From: Sphagnum magellanicum
Taxonomy: Eukaryota; Streptophyta; Sphagnopsida; Sphagnales; Sphagnaceae
DNA length: 64,000 nucleotides
NCBI GenBank assembly: GCA_021904315.1
Contig: CM038923.1
Coordinates: forward strand, 12,902,038-12,966,037
Direction: 5' to 3'
A program made the translations under genes and the position numbers. Shown here in pieces: positions 21,996 through 34,300 of this stretch (position 1 is its first letter; each line of letters opens with the position of its first letter). The notes under the pieces are model-generated. The model was not told the DNA's origin. It saw nothing but the letters and a program-made list of their open reading frames with translations, and searched no databases.

Positions 21996-23494
21996 TAGAA
22001 TTGACAATTCATAATAGTACTCCTACTTACACCAAAGTTACATCACTTGTTCAACAAACTGTGAATTTCATCACAACTCCAAGTTGGAAAATGGATGAAA
22101 CTTTTGAATTGGCCACAAAACATGACATGCTATAAAACATTATACATGTGTTTATAAGGCACCCATTTCCCTTGCCAACCTAACGAATTAAAAATCATTT
22201 CTACAAAATCTAAACAAATGCAAGCTGGGAAGGTCCCTATTGTAGTTTCATATTGCTTTTTGTTTGGATTTTGACTAGATGGAATCTTATAGATTCATCC
22301 ATATCCAAGAGGGGGAACCTCCAATGGTGGGTTTATAGTCACTTTAAGAAATTGACCATCCTCCCATCAATTGTAATGTAAATTTGACATTTTGAATGGC
22401 ACTATACGACGAACAACCTACCATTACGTGATGTTGATCGCAACATTTGATCCAGTGGCCTATTTATAGGAATGGAGCTTTCACCTCCAAATATGTTTCA
22501 AGGACATATTAGTTGTCGTCTATTTAATAATCCCACTTCCTCAAGAGATTTGATTTCATCTTGGGTGAGATTTATTTCAGTTTTAATAAGCCAAATTTCC
22601 AACATAACCAGTCTGTCTAATCCATATTTCATTAAAAGAAATCTTGTCCTTTGCAACCAAGAAATCAATGATAAATGTCCTAAACGATTAATAATTGATT
22701 ATAATAATAGGATATTACTTCAAATCCTACGTGTAAAAAGTTGTAATCATATATTAATGGTGCATTTGATTAATAAACGATGATGTGGTAATAGGAAGGC
22801 TGATGTCATTTTTTCATTACAAGTTTTCATCCATATGGCATCCACAATTGATGACAAAATGACGTGGATGTCCAAAATATCATATGAAAATGTGATTAGG
22901 ATATAAATAATTTCAAATATAACTGAAGAATGATTATGCAAATGACATGGACAAAATGATGTGTCATTACATACATAATGTGATCATAAAATTACTTTAC
23001 AATGATTCAAAAATGATTATCAGTATAAGTTAACACATAAGGAATTACGACATGTAAGCAACCAATTTTAATTAATATTATACATATAAGTAATAAAAAA
23101 ATTTAATTATATTTTTCTTCAATATACTTGATATATGATTCATTTTAAAATATTTTATATGAGTAAATTAATTATCACACATTGAAATAAATTTTACTAA
23201 TAAAAATGATATATTTAAAAAATTATTTATATTATAATTTAAAAATGAAATAGAAATGTAATATGTGGCAAATATATATTTTTTTACATTAAATTTTTAT
23301 CATCAATTTAAGTAAAATTTTATATTCTATATGTATATAAATAAATATTACACAAATATATTAAAGTATATGTGTGAAATTAAATAAAATTTATAATTTC
23401 AAAAAATTATTCAATATTTAATATTAATTATTATTTTAAATCATAATTAAAATATTTACATTAAAATTGTAAATTGCTATTTTTGCCAAACCAT
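21996..23494. other. AT-rich spacer
   Basis: No gene is recognised. The part at 23040-23480 is strikingly AT-rich. A phrase GGGAAGGTCCCTATTGTAG at about 22228 resembles the end of the inverted-repeat element at 46956, but no partner end was found here. Confidence 0.4.
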
Positions 23495-24880
23495 TTTTGA
23501 TGCTGAGAATAGTTCAACCATTGAGAGTAAAGGATTTAAGCTCAAGCTCAGGTCTTTTTTATTTTTTATTTTTAGGACTCGAGCTCCATGGCTCCCTCTG
23601 TCGAACTACTTTGAATGTCGAACGCAGGTTGACCTTTGGGAATAAAGGACTTGAGCTCAAATTTGGGTCCAAATTGGACTTGAGCTTGAATTTGAGCTTA
23701 AGTGCTTCATTTTATTTTTCTGTTTCTTACTTGAGTTCCATCGCTCCCAGGGGCCAAATTATTCTCAGTGCCAAAAGTAGCTCAATCGTTGGGAGCAAAG
23801 GACTCCTGCTCAAGCACAAGCCAAATCAAATTTGACTTCGAGTTCGAGTCCTTTTTTTTTAATGACTGAAGTTCCATGGCTCCCTTTGTTGAGTTACTTT
23901 CAACGCCAAGAGTAGCTCAGCCTTTGGGAGCAAATGAATCGAGATAAACTTGGGTCCAAATTGGATTCAAGCTCAAGCCCGGGTCCTTTTTTTTCCTTTC
24001 TCTAATTTGAATTCTGTGGTTCTTTCTGCTGAGCTACTCTGAATGTCGAAAGTAGTTCGGCCTTTGGGAGTGAAAGACCCAAGCTCAAGTTCGAATCCAA
24101 ATTCGACCTAAGCTCAAGCTTAGGTCCTTTTTTTGGGGGGGGTGATTCGAGTTCCATGCTTCCCTCTGTTAAGCTACTCTTAGCATTGAAAGTAGCTCAG
24201 CTGTTGGGAGTGAAGCACCTGAGCTCAAGCTTTTGTCCTTTTTTTTTCTATATATTTCTTTGTGACTCAAGTTCCATGGCTCCCTCTGCCAAGCTACTTT
24301 CAATGCCATGAGTAGCTCGGCCTTTGGGAACAAAGGACTCAAGTTCAAGCTTGGGTGTTTTTCTTTTCTTTTTGTGATTCGAACTCCATCGCTCCTTCTC
24401 CCAAGCTACTTTTAACATCAAAAGTAGTTCGGCCTTTCAAAGTGAGGGACCTGAGCTAAAACTCGGGTCCAAATTGGACTCGAGCTTGAGCTTGGGTTCT
24501 TTATTTTATTTTATTTTATGGTTATTTGAGCTCCATGGTTCCCTTTACCGAGCTATTCTTGGTACCAATAGTAGTTCGGCCTTTGAGAGTGTAAGATTTG
24601 AGCTTAAGCTTAGGTCCAAATCGGACTAGAATTTGACCTCGAATCTTTCTTTTTTTGTTTTATTTTTGTGATTCAAGCTCCATGGCTCCCTTTGCCGAAC
24701 TAGTCTTAACACTAAAAGTAGGTCAACCATTGGGATTGAAGGACTTGAATTCAACCTCGAGTCCGAAATCAAACTCGAGCTTGAAGTTAGGTCTTTTTTT
24801 TGTTGTTGTGACATGCGCCATGGAGCAATTCTCAGTGGTTCAAGTTCGGGTCCAAATTGGATTTTACATTCTCTTTTTGT
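23495..24880 (+). repeat. Degenerate tandem array, about 117-148-bp unit, about ten copies
   Basis: Units are anchored on (C/T)TCCATGGCTCCCTCTG at about 23587, 23727, 23873, 24013, 24152, 24270, 24387, 24531 and 24679, with a partial one near 24817. Each continues as GAGCTACTCT...AAAGTAGCTCGGCC, TTTGGGAGCAAAGGACTTGAG, GGGTCCAAATTGGACT and a T-rich tract. Units differ from each other by roughly a quarter of positions, so the array is old. It abuts the candidate exons of the next feature. Confidence 0.88.
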
Positions 24881-24886
24881 TTTGCA

Positions 24887-27800
24887 GGAGCAAGTGAGGG
24901 TACTATTCATCACGCCTTCAACTAGTGAGACTATGGAGGTTAGTGTTGAACCATCCTTGATTTATTTTGCAATGTAATTTTTTTTTGATTTATTGATTTC
25001 TCCTTCCATTTAAGGATTGCAAGTTTTAGAGGTGGCCTAGCCTGTGGAGAACCTATCCTTCGATAGGACTATCTAAGTTGTTCAAGAACATAAAATCAAT
25101 TTGATTGTGATCTTTGAGAGGCACAAGATTTTGCCAAAGAGGAAAATATGCATGAATATCCCCCTTTGATGAATGATCTCCATGCTTGTTGTGTGTCCTG
25201 CTCTCAAGATTGATGTCTTCAACATGGAGTAGGCATTTTAGACTAGGTATCGCAAAGGGGAGAAGGTATTCTATGTATCTCCCTTGAGTTGGAAGGGAAA
25301 GGAGGAATTTGTTGAGTCTTATGTTGACTTTTGGAATGCCCATTGGCATTGTAAAAATGAGAAATTTGAAGAGTTTCTTCTTGGAGATCCGGATCTCAAG
25401 TTTCTATCAAACCATATTTTTTTGTGTGGGATTGCAACCATAGGCTGCAAACCTAAGTTGCCTTTTATCCAATGTGTGCATAATTGGGATATTGAATGGC
25501 ACTACTTAATGGATTCCATTGTGCTCAACACTTTGTATTGCCTTGTGGAACTCCTCACGGCCATGATAGACTTGAATAAGTGAGTTTGAAACTCCTTAAT
25601 GATGTTTTTAGTTTTCATTGTATGTTCCTTCCAAAGTTTTGATATTTTTGATTGGACCTATGGAGTTTCTTCCTTGCTTTAAGGTCCATGGAGTTTGATC
25701 ATGTGCACCTAAACCTTGTCCCTGAATTTCTTTGCATTTAATCCATTGGTAACATTCCCTTGGAGCAATTCCAGACTGTTTCCCTAACGGATTTTTTAAA
25801 GAAGTGTCAAAGTAAATCCTACAAGACCTAGCACTCCCTAACATCGGAGGCCTTTTTTTTGACTACATGTATAAGGTTAATAATCCTTTCTTCCCCATCA
25901 TTTAATTAAAAGTCCCTTCATTTCATCATCTTCTTCTTTTGGAGTTTAAGTTCAAGCCAAGGGATGGAGTGCATAGAAGCAAGTCTTGGGAGCAGTAGAT
26001 AGGAGGGAAGGATGCCTTCAAATGAATGTTGTATAGGTTTGGCACTTCCCTCCTCCTTTTGTTGTAACTACCACTCCCCTACTCTTAGCACCGAAAGTAG
26101 ATCATGAAAAACATTTTAGAATTGAAATCTTGTTGTTTTTGTAGGTATTTCTACCATGTCTTTCTTTTGATGGCAACAATTCATGAGAAAAACGAGCCGG
26201 GATTCTAAAAAGTGTTGTAATCTTCTATAAACATTCAAATGCAAGAAGGGAAGAAGAAGGGGTATACTTTGGGAAAGAGAAAGCAGATTGAAAACATTAG
26301 ACCTAGTCAACAAGCGAAATCCAACAAGGAGGTTCACTTGGATGTAACTCCAACTCCAATTGTTGATTTCAATGCTTTGGAACAGATTATTGACTTGGGG
26401 CCATTTCATTCCAGTGATCCCTTTTTTCTCCATTTGTAATGCCCAGCTTGGATTTTGAGAACGTGCACCCACTTTGTTTCACCCCTATTCGCCCAACTCC
26501 CCGTATATTATCATTTTGCAGACCCCCTAGATGGCATTGCATTGCATTACTATTGTCTTGTCCAAGTATTGCAAGGGAGAAGGTTGATTCTAAGAAGTGG
26601 ACGTAGGTGTTTGAAAAGATCTTTACATTCATTCATGAAGTAAGGCTAATTCAATGCATTTTGTCTTTCTCTCATATTTTCCATTTCAACTGCTTGTTGA
26701 TTCTTACCTCTTCCCAGTGGTGTGTAGGTCAATCTTAAGAACAAGGTTCACCTTGTTCTTACTGACATTTTGGGGAACATTTTGTTCCTTTGGTCTCCCC
26801 TAGCTCCTTAGAGATCCCCCTTTAGAACAAATGTGGGGAAGACTAGATAAAACCCATTTTTTATTTCACAAGAATTTTTTTGACTACTAATGGGGTTGTC
26901 TTTCTTCTCCACTTGGATGATTTGTGAGTTTTTAAGGAGATCAGGTCTTATTTGGAAAGCTATAATTTTCAGATTCGTATGAAGCGGGCGGTCGTCAATT
27001 ATCTCCCACTTGTGAATTTGGAGGACCCATCCTTGAAGGTATGTGCTCCCATATTTTCTCTTCTTTGCATCCATTTCCTAGGTCCCTTATATCAAATATT
27101 GTTTTTGTTATCTTGCAAACCCTCTTGAGTCGGGTGACTCTTTTGGTTAGGGCTCCTGATCTTGGCTCCTTTTCAATGAACTTGTTTCGTTTCTCCCTTC
27201 TTTTTGAGGACTTTTTGCAAAAAGGTATCAATGTTCCTAAAGAGGATGTCCTTTACAATTAGACAGACACATTTTTGATGTTTATGTCAAGGACCGCAAA
27301 GCCATTCCGAGCAGTTAGAGAATTCCATCCACTCACATTCTAGGCCCTCATTAAGGTCTACTCAAGAGTAGGGTCTTTTGTTGTTGACTTGTCCACCTCC
27401 ATAGGTTTACTTCCCCCTTTTCCCAAACTCCTTCTTCGTTTCTTTCCTTCTCATCTTGTTCCATTGGTTTTCTTCCTCCTTTCTCCCCAACTCTACCTTT
27501 GTTTGTTTGGTTCCAGTCTTCCTTCTAGTCATGGTTTCCATTTTCATGCCTCTTGCAAGCAACAATATCAAGGCATGCCATGCCCTTCAACGTCATGTTT
27601 TGGCTCTAGAACTGGACATGGATGTCTTCATTGAGGTTCTTGAGCCCTTGGTTGCCGTTCTTATCCTTGAGGCCACACATCTAATTGTTAACATAGAGAT
27701 GAAGATTTGCTAGTGGAGAGGCGACCCAAGAAAATATTAGATTGTGAATAAGTCTACCTCTGCTATTTTTTGTTGTTATTTCTTGCTCTTCCATTTTAGT

Positions 27801-28060
27801 TCCTTGATGTCCTTATCCTCTCCTTGTTTTGAATGCAAAGGTGTCTGTAGAATGCGCCCTTTTTTGAATTTCAACTCTAATCCCTCAAGGGATTTTATAC
27901 TACCTTCCTATGCTGAGGCTTAAGCCCAAGCCTTTGCAACTAGCATTTCATTGCCTAGTGTTAGGAATCGTATTTTGTATGATCTTGTAATCAGAGCATT
28001 CATCGATGATGAGGTTGAAAAGTGAATAGGTTGTCTTTTTGTGGTCCTTAGGTTGGGTGG
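24887..28060 (+). pseudogene. Decayed multi-exon coding sequence, family not recognised
   Basis: Several stretches look like exons with splice signals on the + strand. One follows TTTTGCAG at 24887 and ends at a GTTAGT after 24936. A long frame (about 25031-25583) contains KINLIVIFERHKILPKRK and later VFYVSPLSWKGKEEFVESYV; it is interrupted several times before YVSPLSWKG. An exon ends CATGAA|GTAAGG near 26640. Another starts GTGTAG|GTCAATC near 26729 (VNLKNKVHLVLTDILGN). One ends GAAG|GTATGT near 27040 (RMKRAVVNYLPLVNLEDPSL), and a further frame around 27560-27713 has ALELDMDVFIEVLEPLVAVL. The interruptions show it is not functional. It could be an old host gene copy or a captured or transposon gene. 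No domain is recognised. Confidence 0.38.
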
Positions 28061-30240
28061 AAGCTCTAATAAATATATTTTTTCCTCATTTTGATTCTTG
28101 GGTTATACTTTCTTACATGTTATTTTGCTTTTCTTTGCCTTTCCTCATCATCACCATTGCCATGTGAATCCTCTACTTTCCTACAATGCTTTTCATTAGA
28201 AATATCTTCCATTCTTTATACTTTTTTCACTAGTTTTCAGTGAATGATTGTGGGACAATTACATTGTTCCAAGTAATTGAAAAAATCCCTTGTTTAGTTT
28301 TACGCTTCCAAAATTTGGCTTGAATGTTTGAAAGCACACGATCAATAATTTTAACTTTACTTTTTTTTCTAATTTTTGTTTCTATTGTTTGCACCATTTT
28401 TTGCTATTCTTAGTGCTAAAAGTAGAAGATCCAGAATCATTGAATTACGTAATCAAGTTATTGTGTGTCCCACTTTAGGGAGTTAGGGTTTTGATGGCCA
28501 ATTCTTAGTTTTTTGGGTGGCAATATGGTCTGATGTTTCATCACTACTAGAATTTGATTTCAAGATTTGAGTGACTACATCAATACTAGCTTCTAAAGTT
28601 TAATTTGCAACAAAATGAACCTTTCAAGGCATACTTAATTCATAAATCCAAAAGCTAGCCTTGCAAGTGGTGATTGAAAACATTGCTTGAACTCCCTACT
28701 ATATATTGGCCACTGTTGATCATCCATTGTCCATGTTCTTATCATGTTCTTTTTCCTTATTTTTGGTGCCAATATTTGAGGATTAAAATATAGAAATCCT
28801 TGGGGCCAACTTTGAACTTTGATATTAGCCACTATTGCAAAGATTGCAAGAACTCACTATTTTATAGCGGCCATCTTTTGTCTTTATTTTTTTCCTTGAC
28901 TTTTCCCTTTTCTTAGTGCTGAGAATATGTAATTGTTTAAGTAGGTTAGTTAATGTCTCCTTTGACACTAAGAATCAGGGATATAAATGGCTTGGGGCCT
29001 TTGATGGGTTAATCTATTAAAAACAAAATTTTAAAAAATTAATTAATCGAAAATAAATTTCAGTATGATATTTTATAAATCTTCATGAAATCAATCTTGA
29101 AGTTTTTTAGGTAACACCTAATTAGTTAACATTATTTTATTCTCAAAATTTATTTATTAATTAGAATGTTAATTTATTTTCAAATTTTTGTGTTTTGTTT
29201 TAGTCAATTATTGTATAAACATTGAACTCAATTTTCGGGATTTAGATTTAATGAAATAAAGTTAATTAGTTGGATCTTTTTCAAAAAAAATTTAATTTAT
29301 AAATTGGTCATATTAAATTTTTTTTCAATTTGTAGTAATATGAAACCTTGTGAATGAAATAATGCAAGTGCCAAGCCTTAAAATAAAATAAAATGGAGGC
29401 ACTATCAATTTGGTTGTCGAACATTCATATTTTGATAAAAAAAAGCCCAACAAGTGGATGGTAGGTGTTCATATCAACCTATCAATTACATGGGTGCACC
29501 CACAATCTACACATGCCATACTACATGCACATTTTGTGAAGTTTTAAACCTCGGTTCTCAAGTCCATAGTTTTCCTTTTGGTTTATAAATTGTTTTATGC
29601 GTTATGTTGATTTTTTTTCTTACCATCATTGGTATTGTCTTTCTTTGATGTAGACATACTATGCAAAACCAACTTCTTTAGGTATGTTGCTCACATCATT
29701 GGAACCCGTTTCTGTCTTTGGTGTTGTTGGTTTTGTGTTTTCCTCTTCCTCATCTATCATGTTTTCTTTGGGGCTTCATGGTTCTAGCGTCGTGCTGTCT
29801 TTTTCATCATCCAACTCTATCATTTTGGCATCTACGCATGCTATGGAATCCTCCTCCTCCACCAGCTAGTCCATTTCCTTGTTGTATGCAAATGTTGGTG
29901 CTTCATATGGATTGTCCTTTGCATTTAATTCATTTCTTGGCCATTTCTTTTCTAAAATTGAATCACTTTTTTTTTAGGCACTTGGAATCCTAATAGGTAA
30001 TTGCACTGTCGATGAAATTTTGTTCTAAAATTTTGATTTGTCGGGTGTGCTGGCCATGAATTGTTTCCAAGTGGTTGTGGCAAGCTACTCAGAAATTCTA
30101 GCATAAACATTTTAATTACTGTCCCATATATCTTGTAGTCCTACAAGTGGTTAGTAGATGCCCAGTATTGAACCTTTGCCTATAATTTTGATCTACATTT
30201 TTAATGCAATTTTTTGAGTTTTAGTTTGTCATTTTTCAAC
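28061..30240. other. AT-rich spacer with an isolated CACTA-like end
   Basis: No gene is recognised. At 28542 the sequence CACTACTAGAA matches CACTA transposon termini, but no opposite end was found. AT-rich DNA fills 29000-29340. Confidence 0.4.
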
Positions 30241-30837
30241 ACATCATCATTTTTGACTATCATATGCCTTTCATGGTTTTGGGCTGGCCCTATCATCTAA
30301 AGGTTCACCAAATGGTTTAAGATTTTGTTCCTTAATTCTTGTGGCACCTAGGCTTGCTTGCCTGAAGTTGCATAGAATCGTCTTTTGGGTTTCATGAATT
30401 TTGTTAATAGCAAGTTGCCAAGGGTTACCAAGTCTTCTATCAACAAATCGCTCAATAAGCTTGTGAAAAAATGTTTTGGAATTGACCACTTCAAATTTGC
30501 ACATTCTTTGAAGAAATTCATGGCATGTGTAAACATTGCCAAATTGTAATCTTCCATATTTTCCTTGGAAATGTTTACTATTTGTTTGAACAATGAAATA
30601 CTTTCTTTGTCTATCTTTACATTAGCCCATCGTCATGCTGCCCATTCATTTGTTTTGTCAATTACCCTTTTCCATTTTGTTCCCCATGTTTTGATTTCTA
30701 GCAAATGCCAAAAGGGGTTTAATTTGGTATCATCTTTTGGATATTCCAACAATTTTTTAGTCATTTCACAAATTCTATCTAATATGATTGAAATTAATGT
30801 GTATTCAATCATTGTTTCCAAAATGTTTGGTCTATGA
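30240..30837 (-). pseudogene. Coding-like remnant, unrecognised
   Basis: On the - strand from about 30837 to 30348 one frame is open except for a single stop. It includes MIEYTLISIILDRICEMTKK, NPFWHLLEIKTWGTKWKRVI and VNISKENMEDYNLAMFTHAM. A second frame (about 30504-30271) continues with protein-like sequence (LGNPWQLAINKIHETQKTIL). The composition, rich in charged residues and low in cysteine, suggests a genuine former coding region. I do not recognise a family. Neighbours are AT-rich spacer. Confidence 0.35.
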
Positions 30838-31104
30838 CATTTGGTGTCAATTTTTCCTCTCCATTATAGAATAAAAGTTCAGGTTTTAGGATTGCAAACA
30901 CGTGGTAGAGGTATAAAATATTCAACTAGGCAGTAAGGATGGAGTAAATACAATTTCAGATTTAGATTGGGAAAATTAGTAGTAGAAGGGGGAAATTGCA
31001 ATTTGATTGTACAAGTTGCAAGAATGGTGCTAGATGCAAAAGGTCGAGAATGTGAATGAAATAATAACAAATAAGTTGAAATGGTATAAATAATGTACAA
31101 TGTT

Positions 31105-31312
31105 AGTGGCTACCTAATATTGTCCCAATTCCTAATGGGCACATGCTTCTTCATGGTGAATGGGTAGTGTATAGATTTGCACATACCTTTTGGGGGGTCA
31201 TTAGGTTTTATAGTTGAACATTGTTTCAATTCCTAATGGGCACATGCCTTTTGGTGGTGAATGGGTAGAGTATGGATTGGCAAATACCTATTGGTGGTTC
31301 AATAGGTTTATA
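31105..31312. repeat. About 101-bp tandem duplication
   Basis: CAATTCCTAATGGGCACATG starts at 31126 and again at 31227. Both copies continue with GGTGAATGGGTAG(T/A)GTAT and a CATTAGG/CAATAGG TTTAT end. The copies differ at about one position in six. Confidence 0.85.
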
Positions 31313-34300
31313 TGCCATTGATCTGGATTTAGTTTAAAATTTCAAACAGTTTAAATGCTATAGAAATTCATATTAAGAAAATATGAAATATAACTTGAAG
31401 TATTGCATCAATATTTCGTATGTTGTATGTCTCAACATAAGCCAACATGAAATTATTCCATCTTGTTTTTTTTTGTTTAGTTTCTTGCAATAATTTTGTT
31501 GCCAATGTTTATTTGAAAGTTCATCCATTTTATTTATCATCCATTTTATCATCAAAGGAAATTGTTCATCCATGACATGTGTTAAGATATTCCTCCACAT
31601 CGTTAAATATTTCGTCTATGTCAACAAGATATTCCTAAAAAGATTCCCTTGGGCTCATTTGTTCATGTTCATGCTCACACGTTCACATGTTCACAAGATA
31701 ACATCCTTGCATATGTGACTTTCATTCACAACCATAAACATTCATTTAATTGTTGTGTTCATTTTGTTTTGGTCTAGAACTAGGAACCAACACTTGGAAC
31801 CATCCAATCAAGGAAAGGAAAGGTTTTTGTCCATCCAACATTGGCTTCATGACATAGGTTACATTGACCAACTCACTTGGGACTTGAACTAATGGATTTG
31901 GGATGATTACAATAGCATTAATGCCACCAACTTTTTTGGTGACTCCTCAAAACAAGGTTATCGACTTAGCATGCAACAAAGTTAGTTTTAACCTTGTAAA
32001 TATTAATTAAATATTAACATGAATTAAACATATATTTGACTTTTATAAGTGTTAATTTGTAGTTATCTTGTCAATTAAATGTTACCATGTATTAAGTACA
32101 AATTTTACCATTGTAGGTGTTAAGTTAAAATTTGAATAAATGTTAACTAACTAGTTATTAGTCAATATATTAATTCCTACTTAGTTAAGTAACTATTTTA
32201 GTTACTAGTTAGTGCTCCATATTTGAGTTAGTGTGAGATAATTATTTTAGTGTCTAATAAAAACCACCTAACCTATTAAGGAGGCAATTTTGAATCTTTT
32301 TTATTCTTGTTCATTTGCAATAACATTCATAGAGTTGTTTTGTTATCTTTTGAATTTGAATCTATACATTGTGTTTAATTTGAACATGCATGCATAGGAA
32401 TAATGAAATTATTGTCTACATGTCATCTTTTAGAAGTGTATATTTTATCTATTAACAATTGAGTTTATCTCCCTTCCTTAAAAATCTCTCAATCCTCACC
32501 TCAACAAGGAGGAAAATTCAAGCCTTTTCCTAGACACATTTGGCATAATTCCTAGCCCAAGAAGTGGCCACATTGATTTTCAATGGTGGACTTATAGTAG
32601 CATTTTAGTTTAACAAAATGGGCCTTGACCCCATTTGTTGCATGTGCAACAATTAAACCATTGAGATGCTTGCCCATTGCCTCCTTGAGTGCCTTGAAAT
32701 CTAGTTTGCTTGGGAAGCTTACTAGTATGTTTGTAATTGACTTGGCATCCCTCAACCTAGGTCTTGGTACTTTACCTTTTTAAAGGATTTGTTGCTTCAA
32801 TATGTAGGAACTCTTGCCTCCAACTCTTTCAACTCTTTCACATTTGAAGACCAGCCCATCAACATTTGTGATCTTTCATCCTTTACTTTGTTTGCATCGA
32901 GCAATATGCACTCAAATATACAAAGCACCATTTGTGTGCCCACATTTTGCATAGGGCATGGACCATGACTGTTCAAGTTGGCATCATCACTTGGAGAACA
33001 TCTAGAAGGACAGGGAGTTCCTCCTCCTACCCCCCCCCAATGTGCAACAAGTTTTTGAAAAGGAGTTCTACAAAATTTGGTTAGACATGCATTTGTTTGG
33101 TAGGAATGAACCTTTCCCTAAATGGAATTTGATTATGTTTTGTTTATCCTTTGTGAGCATTAGTGAAAAGGATCTTGCTTCCCCCCTCCTCACTTTGGGC
33201 TCCTTCTTCATTAAAAAAAATGACTAAAGTTTTTATGCAAACTTCCATGACCTAGTTCCCTATATAAATAATAAAATGATTTCAACCCATTATCTTTCGT
33301 CTAATGAACATTAATATGAGATATAAACTTGATCAAAAGATCCCATCTTGTCATTTTTTGGCACACATTCATTCCTTGTTCATGAACATTTTTCCATGTA
33401 TGGTTGGAATCATGTTTTAGTTTTTCATTGTTGCAATTTTTTTTATCATAACCTCTTGCCCATCAATAATTTATCTTTTGGTTATTGTAATTTTTTGCTT
33501 GTGACACTCACTTTGGTTTTCTACATGTTTATCATCACATGTTGCATATTTGTGTTGATTTTGATTTGGAAAGCAATTTGTGTATTATTTACCTTGGTAT
33601 ATGTCTTTTGATATTTTAGTGTAGAACACTTACCTAGCCAACATTAATAGTGACACCTTAATATAAATTCCCAACTAAAGCATGCAAGGGTTTTTGTTGA
33701 TGTATTGGTGGAAATAAGTAATAGCCAAGTGTTTTTAGGGAAAATTAAATTTTGTGTTCAAGGTAGATGGAAATTTGACTTCATTGAAAAGACATATTTC
33801 TTATTTCTTTTATTGTAAATGCCATTGCACTAGTACTTCTTTTGCAATTTATCAAAGTGAATGTTATTTCATTAAGATGAGTCCATTGCTTTTGATATAA
33901 CATAAGGTGTTGAATTTTTGGTGGAAATTTCACATTGTTGCAAAGTAACAAAAAAATGCTAAAGATTGTTAGTTTTGTGATTTCAAGATTTTCTTTCAAG
34001 GTCACCCCATTTTCTTCAATAATTAGTCAAAATAGACAAGGATGTTCAAATTGTTATGGATGAACACCATTACTTTTATCTCGTCTTGTTGTTATGGACA
34101 ATCAATCCTTTTACTACATGAAACTATTGAAAGAGAAAACATTACTAACATCATCATTTTTATGTTATTTTTTATAATTAACTTTAATCATAATTTCAAT
34201 CATAATGGACATCGGAGAAAAATGGTTTCAATAAAAATGAACTATTCATTTTTGACACAAATTTGATTAAGTTTGTGATGATTGTATATAAAATATTGAA

